From: Pseudonocardia kujensis
GTDB taxonomy: Bacteria; Actinomycetota; Actinomycetes; Mycobacteriales; Pseudonocardiaceae
DNA: 43,437 bases
Direction: 5' to 3'
Assembly (NCBI RefSeq): GCF_021283305.1
Contig: NZ_JAJSOK010000065.1
Coordinates: forward strand, 1-43,437
Part shown: positions 14,753-22,742 of the stretch, piece after piece
Layout of the letters: each line of letters starts with the position of its first letter
How positions within the stretch are numbered: position 1 is the stretch's first letter
Program-made: the position numbers and the translations under genes
The notes under the pieces: model-generated
Databases searched by the model: none
What the model was told of the DNA's origin: nothing
Seen by the model: only the letters and a program-made list of their open reading frames with translations

Positions 14753-15891
14753 GTGTCCGCCCCCGGAGTGAGCAGGGTGCGAACCCCGCGTCCGGCGGCC
14801 AGCTCGTCGAGGGCGTGGTTGACGTCCGCGAGGTGACCGTGCCCGGTGACCAGGCCGCGCAGGTCGAGCTGTCCGGAGCGGACCCAGTCGAAGAAGCGGG
14901 GCATGTCCGCCTCGGCGTCGACCGATCCCGCGACGCAGCCCTTGAGGGTGCGGGCGAAGTGGAACAGCTCGAGCGCCGAGAAACTGACGGTGTCGTCCTT
15001 GCCGCCGATGCCGACGACGACGGCCGTGCCGCCGCGCCGGGTGAGGCCCCAGATGTCGCGGATGGTCCGCGACGAGCCCACGCAGTCGAAGGTGAAGTCG
15101 GCACCGCGGCCGCCGGTCAGGCTCCGCACGGCCTTCTTGGTGGCCTCGTCGGCGGGCACGAAGTGGGTCGCCCCGGCAGCGGTGGCCTGCTCGGACTTCT
15201 CCACGTTGCGGTCCACCGCGATGATCGTCGAGGCCCCGGCCAGCCGGGCGCCCTGCAGCACCGACAGCCCGACGCCACCCAGCCCGACGACGAGGACGGA
15301 CGCGCCCTCGGTGACCTTCGCGGTGTGGGTCACCGCGCCGACGCCGGTCATGACCGCGCAGCCGAGCAGCGCGGCGTCGGCGGTGTCGATGTCATCGGGC
15401 ACCGGGACCAGCGCGCCGCGCGGCACGACCGTCTCCTCGGCGAAGGACCCGACGGTCAGGCCCGGGTAGACCGGCTCGCCGTCGGCCGTCACCGCGTAGG
15501 GCTCGGTCGAGCGGCTCGACCCGTTCTCACACAGGTGGGGTTGGCCGTGGGTGCACGGGTAGCAGCCGCGGCAGGGGGTGATCCACAACAGGATCACCCG
15601 CTGCCCGGGGTTCAGGTCGCCGACCTCGGGGCCGGTCTCGACGACGGTGCCGCAGGCCTCGTGCCCCAGCACCGCGGGCAGCGGCTGGGCCAGCTTGCCG
15701 GTGGCCAGCGACAGGTCGGAGTGGCACACGCCGGTGCGGTCGATGCGCACCCGCACGTCCCTGGGGCCGACGGCCTTGAGCCGGATCGTCTCCACCGACA
15801 TCGGCGCCCCGGCCTCGCGCAGCACCGCGGCGCGGACCGCGTGGGGGTAGTCGGCCGCCGTGTCCACGCTCCGCTGGGTTTCCACGCTCAT
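14749..15891 (-). CDS. zinc-dependent alcohol dehydrogenase (MDR superfamily)
   Basis: This is a 380-residue class III-like medium-chain dehydrogenase. ATG 15891 overlaps the aldehyde dehydrogenase stop (ATGA). Catalytic zinc ligands are visible in GVCHSDLSLATG and LGHEACGTVVE, with structural zinc cysteines in CRGCYPCTHGQPHLC. The coenzyme motif is VLVVGLGGVGLSVLQGA, followed by an acidic residue (AVDRN) that suggests NAD. It probably oxidises a primary alcohol to the aldehyde used by the adjacent aldehyde dehydrogenase. The mycothiol/formaldehyde branch of this family is similar in appearance, but the operon context favours a catabolic alcohol. Confidence 0.94.
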   Translation of the reverse strand: MSVETQRSVDTAADYPHAVRAAVLREAGAPMSVETIRLKAVGPRDVRVRIDRTGVCHSDLSLATGKLAQPLPAVLGHEACGTVVETGPEVGDLNPGQRVILLWITPCRGCYPCTHGQPHLCENGSSRSTEPYAVTADGEPVYPGLTVGSFAEETVVPRGALVPVPDDIDTADAALLGCAVMTGVGAVTHTAKVTEGASVLVVGLGGVGLSVLQGARLAGASTIIAVDRNVEKSEQATAAGATHFVPADEATKKAVRSLTGGRGADFTFDCVGSSRTIRDIWGLTRRGGTAVVVGIGGKDDTVSFSALELFHFARTLKGCVAGSVDAEADMPRFFDWVRSGQLDLRGLVTGHGHLADVNHALDELAAGRGVRTLLTPGADT

Positions 15892-17306
15892 CGCTGCACC
15901 GCCTTGATCTCGCAGACGTCGGCGATGCCGTACTCGCCGATCTCCCGCCCGGTGCCGGACTGCTTGTAGCCGCCGAACGGGGCGCCCGGGTTGAACGGGC
16001 CGCCGTTCACGTCGACCTGCCCGGTCTGCAGCCGCGCCGCCACCTCGAGCGCCGCCTCGTCGGGGCCCCACACGGCGCCGCCCAGGCCGTAGATGCTGTT
16101 GTTGGCGATCACGACCGCCTCGTCGTCGGAGCCGGCCGCGAGGATCGCCAGCACCGGGCCGAACACCTCCTCCTGCGCGAGGCGGGAGTCCGGGTCGACG
16201 CGGGAGATCACGGTGGGGCCGACGTAGTAGCCCCGCTCCGGCAGCTCGACCTGCGAGGTCACGGTCACCGCCTGCGCGCCGCCGGCTCCCGGCGCCAGGA
16301 ACGAGCGGACCTCCTTGCGCTGCTCGGCGGAGATGAGCGGGCCCAGCCGGGCGCCGGGCACGTACTTCGCGGCGGCCGCCGCAGCGAGCTCCTCGACCTG
16401 CGCGAGCCGGTCGGCCGGCACGACGAGGCGGGACAGGGCGGTGCAGGTCTGGCCGCCGTTGAGGAAGCAGTTCGCCACGGTGACCTTGACCGCGGTCGCC
16501 AGCTGGTCGTCGGAGGCCCCGGACAGCACCACGCTCGCGGACTTTCCGCCGAGCTCCAGGGTGACCCGCTTGAGGGTCTGCGCCGCCGTGGCGGCGATGG
16601 TGCGGCCCACGGGCGTTGACCCGGTGAACGAGACCTGGTCGACGTCCGGGTGCCGGGTGAGCAGGTCGCCCACGACGCGGCCGCTTCCCGGGACGAGGTT
16701 GAACACACCGCCGGGCAGCCCGGCGGCCTCGAAGGCGCGGGCCAGCTCGAACGCGGCCAGTGGGGTCAGGCCCGCAGGCTTGAGCACCACCGTGGTGCCG
16801 GCGGCCAGAGCCGGGACGACCTTCACCACGACCTGGTGCAGCGGCAGGTTCCACGGCGTGATCGCTGCGACGACCCCGACCGGCTCGCGGCGGATCAGGG
16901 AGTTCCCGATCTCCGAGGTGAACGGGAACCGCTCGAGCGCGTCGACCGTCGCGTCGACCACCGCGATCGGGGTGTCGACGTGCAGCGCCCGGGCCACCTT
17001 GGGCGGCGAGCCCTGCTCGCGATTGATGAGGTCCGCGAAAACGTCCGCCCGCTCCTCGAGGACCGCGCCGAGCCGGCGCAGTGTTGCGGCCCGTTCGGCC
17101 ACCGGGGTCGCTGCCCAGGCCGGGAACGCCGCCTTCGCCGCGGCGACCGCCGCCTCGACGTCCTCCGTCGAGGCCTGGGTGATCCGGCCGACGACCTCCT
17201 CGGTGGCCGGGTTCTCGACATCCAGGTCAGCGCCGCGACCCGGGGTCCAGCGGCCGTCGATGTACAGCTTCGGCTCGTGGATCAGCTCCACGGTCGGATC
17301 GCTCAT
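15888..17306 (-). CDS. NAD(P)-dependent aldehyde dehydrogenase
   Basis: This is a 472-residue aldehyde dehydrogenase of usual length. ATG 17306 overlaps the CoxG-like gene's stop (ATGA). Motifs in order are the oxyanion Asn region TPWNLPLHQV, VLKPAGLTPLAAF, FTGSTPVGRTI, the general base Glu in LELGGKSASVVL, and the catalytic Cys in NGGQTCTALSRL. EEVFGPVLAIL and PFGGYKQSGTGREIGEYG follow. It should convert the aldehyde from the neighbouring alcohol dehydrogenase to a carboxylate, ready for the acyl-CoA synthetase at 18194. Confidence 0.95.
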   Translation of the reverse strand: MSDPTVELIHEPKLYIDGRWTPGRGADLDVENPATEEVVGRITQASTEDVEAAVAAAKAAFPAWAATPVAERAATLRRLGAVLEERADVFADLINREQGSPPKVARALHVDTPIAVVDATVDALERFPFTSEIGNSLIRREPVGVVAAITPWNLPLHQVVVKVVPALAAGTTVVLKPAGLTPLAAFELARAFEAAGLPGGVFNLVPGSGRVVGDLLTRHPDVDQVSFTGSTPVGRTIAATAAQTLKRVTLELGGKSASVVLSGASDDQLATAVKVTVANCFLNGGQTCTALSRLVVPADRLAQVEELAAAAAAKYVPGARLGPLISAEQRKEVRSFLAPGAGGAQAVTVTSQVELPERGYYVGPTVISRVDPDSRLAQEEVFGPVLAILAAGSDDEAVVIANNSIYGLGGAVWGPDEAALEVAARLQTGQVDVNGGPFNPGAPFGGYKQSGTGREIGEYGIADVCEIKAVQR

Positions 17307-18112
17307 CGGTCTCCCTCCACGTCGTGCACGGTCGTGTTGCGGGTGGGCGGCAACACCAGCTGGAGCACCAGGGGTGCCGCGCCGGCGGCCGCGGCGGGCC
17401 CGACGCCGGCGATCGGTCCGCCGCCCCCGGCCGAGCGCCTGCCCACGCGCGCCAGCAGCCAGCCGAGCAGCAGCCCGAGCAGGCCCGCGCCGAGTGGCAC
17501 CGCCTGCTGCTTCAGCAGGCCGAGTACGGCGCCGCCGCCGGTCGCCATCAGGTCCAGGGGCTCCACGTCGTCGACCGACCGGGGCCGTGCTGCGGCGGGC
17601 GCCTGCCCCGTGACCGGTACCGCCGCCTGGGACACAGCGCCTTGGGGCGCCGCCGATCCCTGGCCGGTCTCACGCCCCATCTCCTCCTCGAGACGCTGGG
17701 CGAACTGCCCGATCAGTTTGCCGCTGACGTCGGCGATGACCCCGCGCCCGAACTGCGCGACCCTGCCCGCCAACTCGAGGTCGGTCACGACGACGACCTC
17801 GGTGCCGGTGCCCCGCGGATTGAGCTGCAGATCGATCGTCGCCGCCGCATTGCCCTGGCCACGCACGTCCCGGCCCTCGGCGCGCAGCACGGCGTGGTGC
17901 TCGGCGTCGTCGCGCTGGGCGAACCGGGCCACTCCCTCGTACTGCGCGGTGACCGGGCCGACCTTGACCTTGACCGCACCCTTGTAGTCCTCGCCGTCGA
18001 CCCCCAGCAGGACTGCACCGGGCAGGCACGGGGCCACCCGCTCGAGGTCGGTGATCACGGCCCAGGCGCGGTCGACCGGCTCCGCCACGCCGAACGTGTT
18101 CGTCAGCTCCAT
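17303..18112 (-). CDS. CoxG-like SRPBCC protein with C-terminal membrane anchor
   Basis: This is a 269-residue protein and the first gene of the Mo-hydroxylase operon. ATG 18112 has GAGGAG upstream. Residues 1-150 are a CoxG/SRPBCC domain (FGVAEPVDRAWAVITDLERV, PCLPGAVLLG, YKGAVKVKVGPV, GVIADVSGKLIGQFA). A flexible Ala/Pro-rich linker leads to one membrane helix around 198-222 (PLGAGLLGLLLGWLLARVG), and then a Gly/Ala-rich extension of about 45 residues. In CO dehydrogenase systems CoxG links the enzyme to the membrane and quinones. Here it may do the same for a non-CO Mo hydroxylase. A palindromic operator lies 20-35 bases before the start codon. Confidence 0.9.
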   Translation of the reverse strand: MELTNTFGVAEPVDRAWAVITDLERVAPCLPGAVLLGVDGEDYKGAVKVKVGPVTAQYEGVARFAQRDDAEHHAVLRAEGRDVRGQGNAAATIDLQLNPRGTGTEVVVVTDLELAGRVAQFGRGVIADVSGKLIGQFAQRLEEEMGRETGQGSAAPQGAVSQAAVPVTGQAPAAARPRSVDDVEPLDLMATGGGAVLGLLKQQAVPLGAGLLGLLLGWLLARVGRRSAGGGGPIAGVGPAAAAGAAPLVLQLVLPPTRNTTVHDVEGDR

Positions 18113-18131
18113 CGCTTCCCGCTCCTCACTA

Positions 18132-18147
18132 ACTAACGCTCTTTAGT
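18132..18147. promoter_or_regulatory. operator A, ACTAACGCTCTTTAGT
   Basis: This 16-bp near-palindrome fits ACTAACG-N2-CGTTAGT with one mismatch and lies directly upstream of the coxG-like ribosome binding site. The same element recurs at 21831-21846 and 22061-22076, before the symporter operon and the first tetR gene. It is the probable binding site of the TetR proteins at 22131 and 22739. Confidence 0.75.
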
Positions 18148-18193
18148 ACGCTACGACAGCGATCCGCCGGCCGCCAGTACGGGGTGCCCATCG

Positions 18194-19840
18194 TCACCCG
18201 GCGGGCGTCGAGTCGCCCGCAGCCGTCGACGAGGTCGACGAGGGCGCGGGGACGGCTGTCGAGCCCGTTCGGCACGGCTCCTCGACGAGCTGCTGCTGCA
18301 GCCGGAAACGCAGGATCTTCCCGGAGCCGGTGCGCGGGATGGCGTCGCACTCGATCAGCCGGTCGGGCACCTTGAACGACGACAGCCGGGCGCGGACGCC
18401 GGCCAGGACGGCCTCGCGGTCGAGTCGCCCCGGCCGGGCGGGCACGACGAAGGCCACCGGGACCTCACCGAGGTGCGAGTGGGGCATCCCGACCACGGCG
18501 GCGTCGTCGATCTCCTCGGAGGCGATCAGGGCGTCCTCGATCTCGGCGGGGTAGATGTTCTCCCCGCCCCGGATGATCAGCTCCTTGGTGCGCCCGCTGA
18601 TCCGCAGGTAGCCGTTGACGTCGCGGCGCGCGAGGTCACCGGTGCGATACCAGCCGTCCACCAGCACCGCGGCGGTCGCTTCGGGCAGGTTGTGGTAGCC
18701 GGGGGTGACGTTCGGGCCCTGCACCCACAGCTCGCCCTCCTCCCCCGGCATGACGTCCTTGCCCGACTGCGGGTCGACCAGCCGCACCGACAGGCCCGGC
18801 AGCGGCAGCCCGCACGACCCCATCACCCGCGTCCCGCTGGGCCAGTTCATCGTGACCATCGTCGAGGTCTCGGTGATGCCGTAGCCGTCGAGCAGGCGGA
18901 TACCGAAGGCGGCCTCGAACTTCTCGTTGACCGCGGCCGGCAGGATCGCCCCGGCGGAGACGCAGGCACGCAGGGCGGGCGCGGTGAAGCCCTGGTCGCC
19001 GACCCGGTCGAGCAGGTAGTGGAACATCGTCGGGACGCCGGGGAAGACGGTGACGTCGCCTTCCGGTCCGCCCGTGAAGCGCGTGGCGGTGTCGGTGACC
19101 GAGAAGCGCGGGAGCAGCCGCGCCGTCGCGCCGACCGCGAACACCCCGAGCACGCAGAGCACGAGGGCGTAGGAGTGGAACAGCGGCAGGGCGCTGAGCA
19201 CCACGTCGTCGGAGTCGAGCCCGAGGATGGGCGCCCAGCAGGCCGCGACGACCCAGAAGCAGCCGCGCTGGGTGAGGTAGACACCCTTCGGCCGGCCGGT
19301 GGTGCCGGAGGTGTACAGCATCCAGGCCGGGTCGTCGAGGCCCAGACAGTCGCGGGGGGACTCGCTGGCGATGGCGGCGAGCAGGTCGGCGTAGGCGATC
19401 TCCTCGACCGGGCCGGGAAGCCCCTCCGCGTCGCCGACCACGACGACCGCGAGCAGGTCCGCCTCGCGGGCGAGCTGGCGCACGGTGGGCAGGCGCTCCG
19501 CGTCGGTGATCACCACGCGCGAGCCGCTGTCGGCCAGGATGTGGGCGACCTCCGCGAGCGCGGCCTGTGGGTTGGCGCACACGGCGATCGCACCCGCCCG
19601 GGGCACAGCGAGGTAGGACTCGGCGACCTCGACCCTGTTGTCCAGGTAGAGCAGCACCCGGTCACCGCGACGGATCCCCATGCGCTGGAGGTGCCCGGCG
19701 ATGCGTGCGGTGTTCTCGGCGAGCCCGCCGAAGGTGAGGCTGCGCTCGTCGTCGATGTAGGCGATCCGGTCGGGCCTCACGTCCGCGTGGTTCGCCATGT
19801 GTTCCGGCACGGTGGCGATGTACTCCGTGCGCAGCACCAT
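18194..19840 (-). CDS. acyl-CoA synthetase (AMP-forming, class I adenylate-forming)
   Basis: This is a 548-residue ligase. ATG 19840 is chosen, although AGGAGG is only one base away; GTG 19837 is the alternative. Core motifs are complete: MLYTSGTTGRPKGVYLTQ (P-loop), DGYGITETSTMV, GWYRTGDLARRDVNGYL, GRTKELIIRGGENIYPAEIE, and the C-terminal catalytic Lys in RTGSGKILRFRL. It makes a CoA thioester from a carboxylic acid, ATP and CoA. It is downstream of the symporter (57 bases) and upstream of the CoxG operon on the same strand. It likely activates the acid made by the aldehyde dehydrogenase or imported by the symporter. Substrate class (aromatic, furoate or medium-chain) cannot be told from sequence by eye. 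Confidence 0.93.
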   Translation of the reverse strand: MVLRTEYIATVPEHMANHADVRPDRIAYIDDERSLTFGGLAENTARIAGHLQRMGIRRGDRVLLYLDNRVEVAESYLAVPRAGAIAVCANPQAALAEVAHILADSGSRVVITDAERLPTVRQLAREADLLAVVVVGDAEGLPGPVEEIAYADLLAAIASESPRDCLGLDDPAWMLYTSGTTGRPKGVYLTQRGCFWVVAACWAPILGLDSDDVVLSALPLFHSYALVLCVLGVFAVGATARLLPRFSVTDTATRFTGGPEGDVTVFPGVPTMFHYLLDRVGDQGFTAPALRACVSAGAILPAAVNEKFEAAFGIRLLDGYGITETSTMVTMNWPSGTRVMGSCGLPLPGLSVRLVDPQSGKDVMPGEEGELWVQGPNVTPGYHNLPEATAAVLVDGWYRTGDLARRDVNGYLRISGRTKELIIRGGENIYPAEIEDALIASEEIDDAAVVGMPHSHLGEVPVAFVVPARPGRLDREAVLAGVRARLSSFKVPDRLIECDAIPRTGSGKILRFRLQQQLVEEPCRTGSTAVPAPSSTSSTAAGDSTPAG

Positions 19841-19897
19841 TCCTCCTCGAGTCGTCGGGATAGGGGGACCCGGCGGGTCAGGGCCCACCCGGGCGCA

Positions 19898-21454
19898 CTA
19901 GTGGGCGGCAGACGTCGGCTCGGAGCCGAGCCCGGTTTGTGAGCGGACCTGCAGCTCGTCGAACGACCGCTCGGCGCCGCGCTCCGCGGACAGCACCGTG
20001 CCGATCCAGCAGGCCAGGAAGCCGATCGGGATCGCGAGCAGGGTCGGGTACTCGACGGGATAGGGCGCTGCCCCGGGGCCGCCGGGCCACACCGACGGGC
20101 CCAGCGCGATGCACACCACCGAGGTGACGAGGCCGGCGACGATCCCGGCGATGGCGCCGGTCGTGGTGAACCGCCGCCAGGTCAGGGCCAGGAGCAGGGC
20201 GGGGAAGTTGGCCCCGGCGGCCACCGACAACGCCAGCCCGACCAGGAACGCCACGTTGAAGTTCGGACCCATCAGCAGCGTGATCACGATCGCGACGACC
20301 CCGATCCCCGCGGCGGCCACGCGCGCGACGGTCGTCTCTGCGCCGGTGTCCGAACCGCGGCGGACGACGTTGGCCCACAGGTCGTGCGCGACAGCGCCGG
20401 AGGCGGAGAGCACCAGTCCCGCGACGACGGCGAGGATGGTTGCGAACGCCACCGCGGAGACGAACGCGACGAACAGATCGCCGCCGAAGGTGCCCGGTCC
20501 GCCGCCGAGGAACTCCGCGAGCAGGGGCGCTGCGAGGTTGCCGCTCTTACCGACCGCCGGGCCGGCCTCGGCCGGGAGCAGGGCGCGGGCGCCGAACCCG
20601 ATGACGGCGGTCATGACGAAGAAGACGCCGATCAGGCCGGTCGCCCAGCCGGCCGAGCTGCGGGCCTGGCGGGCGTCGGGGACGGTGAAGAAACGGATCA
20701 GGATGTGCGGCAGCGCGGCGGTGCCGATGGCGAAGGCCAGGGCGACGGACACGGTGTCCAGGAACGAGCGACCCGAGCCACCCGGGGCGAGGAAGGCGTC
20801 CCCGGCGGGGCTGTTCGCGGCCGCGGTCGTGAACAGCACACCGAGGTCGAACCCGGTGCGCATCAGCACGCCGATCGTCAGGGCCGCGCCCGCGACGAGC
20901 AGCAGCACGGCCTTGATGATCTGCACCCAGGTCGTGGCGAGCATCCCGCCGAAGACCACATAGGCGAGCATCGCCAGCCCGGTGAGGATGACCGCGGGAA
21001 CGAAGGACAGCCCGGTCAGCGCGCGGATCAGCACGCCCGCCCCGACGAGCTGCGCGACGAGGTAGATGACCGCGACCAGGACGGTCGAGGCCGCGGTGGC
21101 CGCCCGGACCGGGCGATCGCGCAGGCGAAAGGACAGCACGTCGGCCACGGTGAACCGGCCGGCGTTGCGCATCCGCTCGGCGAACAGCAACAGGATCAGC
21201 ACGAACGCGACCAGGGTGACCGAGGGCATGATCCAGCCGTCGAAGCCCGACAGGTACATGAGTCCGGTGAACCCGAGGAACGTCGCCGCCGACATCAGGT
21301 CACCCGCGATGGCCAGGCCGTTCTGGGGCCCGGAGATGCTCCGGCCGGCCGCGAAGAACTCGGTGGCCGAACGGGTGCGCCGGGAGGCCCAGACGGTCAC
21401 GGCGAGCGTGACGCCGACCAGCAGCGCGAAGGCGATCAGGCGGGTGGCGTTCAC
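19898..21454 (-). CDS. sodium:solute symporter family permease (ActP/MctC-like)
   Basis: This is a 518-residue membrane transporter. GTG 21454 overlaps the DUF485 stop (GTGA). It has about 13 hydrophobic segments. The start reads FALLVGVTLAVTVWASRRTR, followed by the SSS-family signature ATEFFAAGRSISGPQNGLAI and GDLMSAATFLGFTGLMYLSG. A further family feature is ALPHILIRFFTVPDARQAR. Pairing with a DUF485 protein is typical of the acetate/monocarboxylate (ActP, MctC) branch. In this operon it probably imports the carboxylate substrate activated by the adjacent acyl-CoA synthetase. Confidence 0.94.
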   Translation of the reverse strand: MNATRLIAFALLVGVTLAVTVWASRRTRSATEFFAAGRSISGPQNGLAIAGDLMSAATFLGFTGLMYLSGFDGWIMPSVTLVAFVLILLLFAERMRNAGRFTVADVLSFRLRDRPVRAATAASTVLVAVIYLVAQLVGAGVLIRALTGLSFVPAVILTGLAMLAYVVFGGMLATTWVQIIKAVLLLVAGAALTIGVLMRTGFDLGVLFTTAAANSPAGDAFLAPGGSGRSFLDTVSVALAFAIGTAALPHILIRFFTVPDARQARSSAGWATGLIGVFFVMTAVIGFGARALLPAEAGPAVGKSGNLAAPLLAEFLGGGPGTFGGDLFVAFVSAVAFATILAVVAGLVLSASGAVAHDLWANVVRRGSDTGAETTVARVAAAGIGVVAIVITLLMGPNFNVAFLVGLALSVAAGANFPALLLALTWRRFTTTGAIAGIVAGLVTSVVCIALGPSVWPGGPGAAPYPVEYPTLLAIPIGFLACWIGTVLSAERGAERSFDELQVRSQTGLGSEPTSAAH

Positions 21455-21795
21455 CGCGCCACCTCCGGTCCCTCGGCCACCGCATCCCCGGCGAGGGCCC
21501 GCACCTCGTCCTCGAGCGGCGCGAACCGGGTGTTGGCCGCGCGGAGGTAGAGCCAGGTCAGCAGCCACGCCAGCACGAACTGGCTCAGGCCGAGCAGGAA
21601 CCCGATGCTGAGCCCCGCGAACACCACCGTGCCCGCGAAGTCGGGAGCTGCGCCGATGACGACGAGGAACACCGCGAACCATCCGAGCAGGAGCGTGCTC
21701 GCCGCCCGGACGAAGCGGCCCCGCCGGACGACCAGTTCCTGGAACGGAGCCGACGCTCGTAGGGCCGCCCAGTCGACTTCCTGCGATCTCGTCAT
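21451..21795 (-). CDS. DUF485 small membrane protein
   Basis: This is a 114-residue protein, with ATG 21795 and GGAGG 6 bases upstream. Two membrane helices are visible (AASTLLLGWFAVFLVVIG and VFAGLSIGFLLGLSQFVLAW), followed by the WLYLRAANTRFAPLEDEVRA segment typical of DUF485. In E. coli and many actinobacteria the homologue (YjcH type) is encoded with an acetate-type symporter, as here with a 4-bp overlap. It may assist assembly or regulation of the permease; its exact role is unknown. An operator-like palindrome lies 36 bases upstream. Confidence 0.9.
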   Translation of the reverse strand: MTRSQEVDWAALRASAPFQELVVRRGRFVRAASTLLLGWFAVFLVVIGAAPDFAGTVVFAGLSIGFLLGLSQFVLAWLLTWLYLRAANTRFAPLEDEVRALAGDAVAEGPEVAR

Positions 21796-21830
21796 CGAGG
21801 TCCTCCGAGAGTGGAGTGGACAGGTGACTA

Positions 21831-21846
21831 GCTAACGCTCATAAGT
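21831..21846. promoter_or_regulatory. operator B, GCTAACGCTCATAAGT
   Basis: Second copy of the ACTAACG-N2-CGTTAGT-type element, more divergent in the right half, located between the DUF485 start codon and the divergent tetR gene. The left half plus centre (CTAACGCTC) is identical to operator A. Confidence 0.65.
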
Positions 21847-22060
21847 CTTGCGGCAGGAACCGTAGCGAGGGGGGAGCCTTGTGGCAAGGTCTCCGGATCG
21901 GCCGGCCCTCGGAGCTTGGCTCGACCTCGGGACAGAGTTCCTGTTCAGCGAGGGTTGGGTCGGCGCCGATGGGAGTTTCGCCGCGTCGAGGCGTCCCTCC
22001 GGGTGCGCTCCTGGGTGGCTTGCTCGTCGTGAAGGCGCGTCGCTACTGTTGTCCTCGCTC

Positions 22061-22076
22061 CCTAGCGAGCGTTAGT
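22061..22076. promoter_or_regulatory. operator C, CCTAGCGAGCGTTAGT (tetR leader)
   Basis: Read on the minus strand this is ACTAACGCTCGCTAGG, sharing ACTAACGCTC with operator A. It lies 55 bases before the first tetR start codon and 12 bases after a possible -10 box (TACTGT, 22044-22049), a position suited to autorepression. A 7-bp stem hairpin (22094-22100 with 22108-22114) lies between it and the start codon. Confidence 0.7.
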
Positions 22077-22130
22077 CAGTGGGTCGGACGATGCGGCGGC
22101 TCGTGGCGCCGCCGAGACTAAGGTTGTTGC

Positions 22131-22742
22131 ATGCCGTCAACGGACACCCGCACCGGGCCGGACGCCCGGGCCGTGGTGACGAGTGAGGCCGTTCTCGATA
22201 CCGCGCTCACGTTGTTCGCGCAGCGGGGCTACCACGGCACGGCGCTGAGCCAGATCGCGGAGATCCTCGGGATCCGCACGCCCAGCCTCTACAACCACAT
22301 GCGCTCCAAGCAGGAGCTGCTGGAGACCATCGTCAGGCAGACCCTCGACCATGTGCTGGCCGACTTCCACGCCGCTGTGAAGGGCACCGACGACCCGGTC
22401 GTCCAGCTCCGCGAGGCGACCCGGGTCTACGCCCTGCGCCATGCCACGCACCGACGCGAGGCGCTGATCGTCAACAGGGACACCACCAGTCTGCCCGAAC
22501 CCGCCCTCACGGCGATGCGGCAGCGACGGCGCGAGCACGAGCGGGCCATCCGCTCGGTGATCGCCCGTGGGATCGAGAGCGGGACCTTCGCCGTCGGCAA
22601 TGCGGGCCTCGCGTCGTTCGCCATCCTGGAGATGAGCGTGAGCATCGCCCGCTGGTTCCGCGAGGACGGCCCGCGTACCGCCGAACAGGTCGCCGACGAG
22701 TACGCCGAGTTCGCCCTCCGGATCGTGAGGTACCGCCCGTGA
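22131..22742 (+). CDS. TetR-family transcriptional regulator (first of tandem pair)
   Basis: This is a 203-residue protein, with ATG 22131 and AAGG 7 bases upstream. The N-terminal helix-turn-helix is RGYHGTALSQIAEILGIRTP followed by SLYNHMRSKQELLETIV. The C-terminal ligand domain contains RHATHRREALIVNRDT and is of the type found in lipid or acyl-CoA responsive TetR proteins. It is divergent from the DUF485-symporter-acyl-CoA synthetase operon. The operator-like palindrome occurs before this gene, before that operon and before the CoxG operon, so it most likely represses itself and both catabolic operons. The inducer could be a CoA thioester of the pathway (inference). Confidence 0.92.
   Translation: MPSTDTRTGPDARAVVTSEAVLDTALTLFAQRGYHGTALSQIAEILGIRTPSLYNHMRSKQELLETIVRQTLDHVLADFHAAVKGTDDPVVQLREATRVYALRHATHRREALIVNRDTTSLPEPALTAMRQRRREHERAIRSVIARGIESGTFAVGNAGLASFAILEMSVSIARWFREDGPRTAEQVADEYAEFALRIVRYRP

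Noticed and set aside
8702..18112. Carbon monoxide dehydrogenase operon (coxSML plus coxG)
   Set aside because: The active-site loop is PYRGVAR, not the form I AYxCSFR; coxD/E/F are absent; alcohol and aldehyde dehydrogenases are interleaved. I therefore gave no cox gene symbols.
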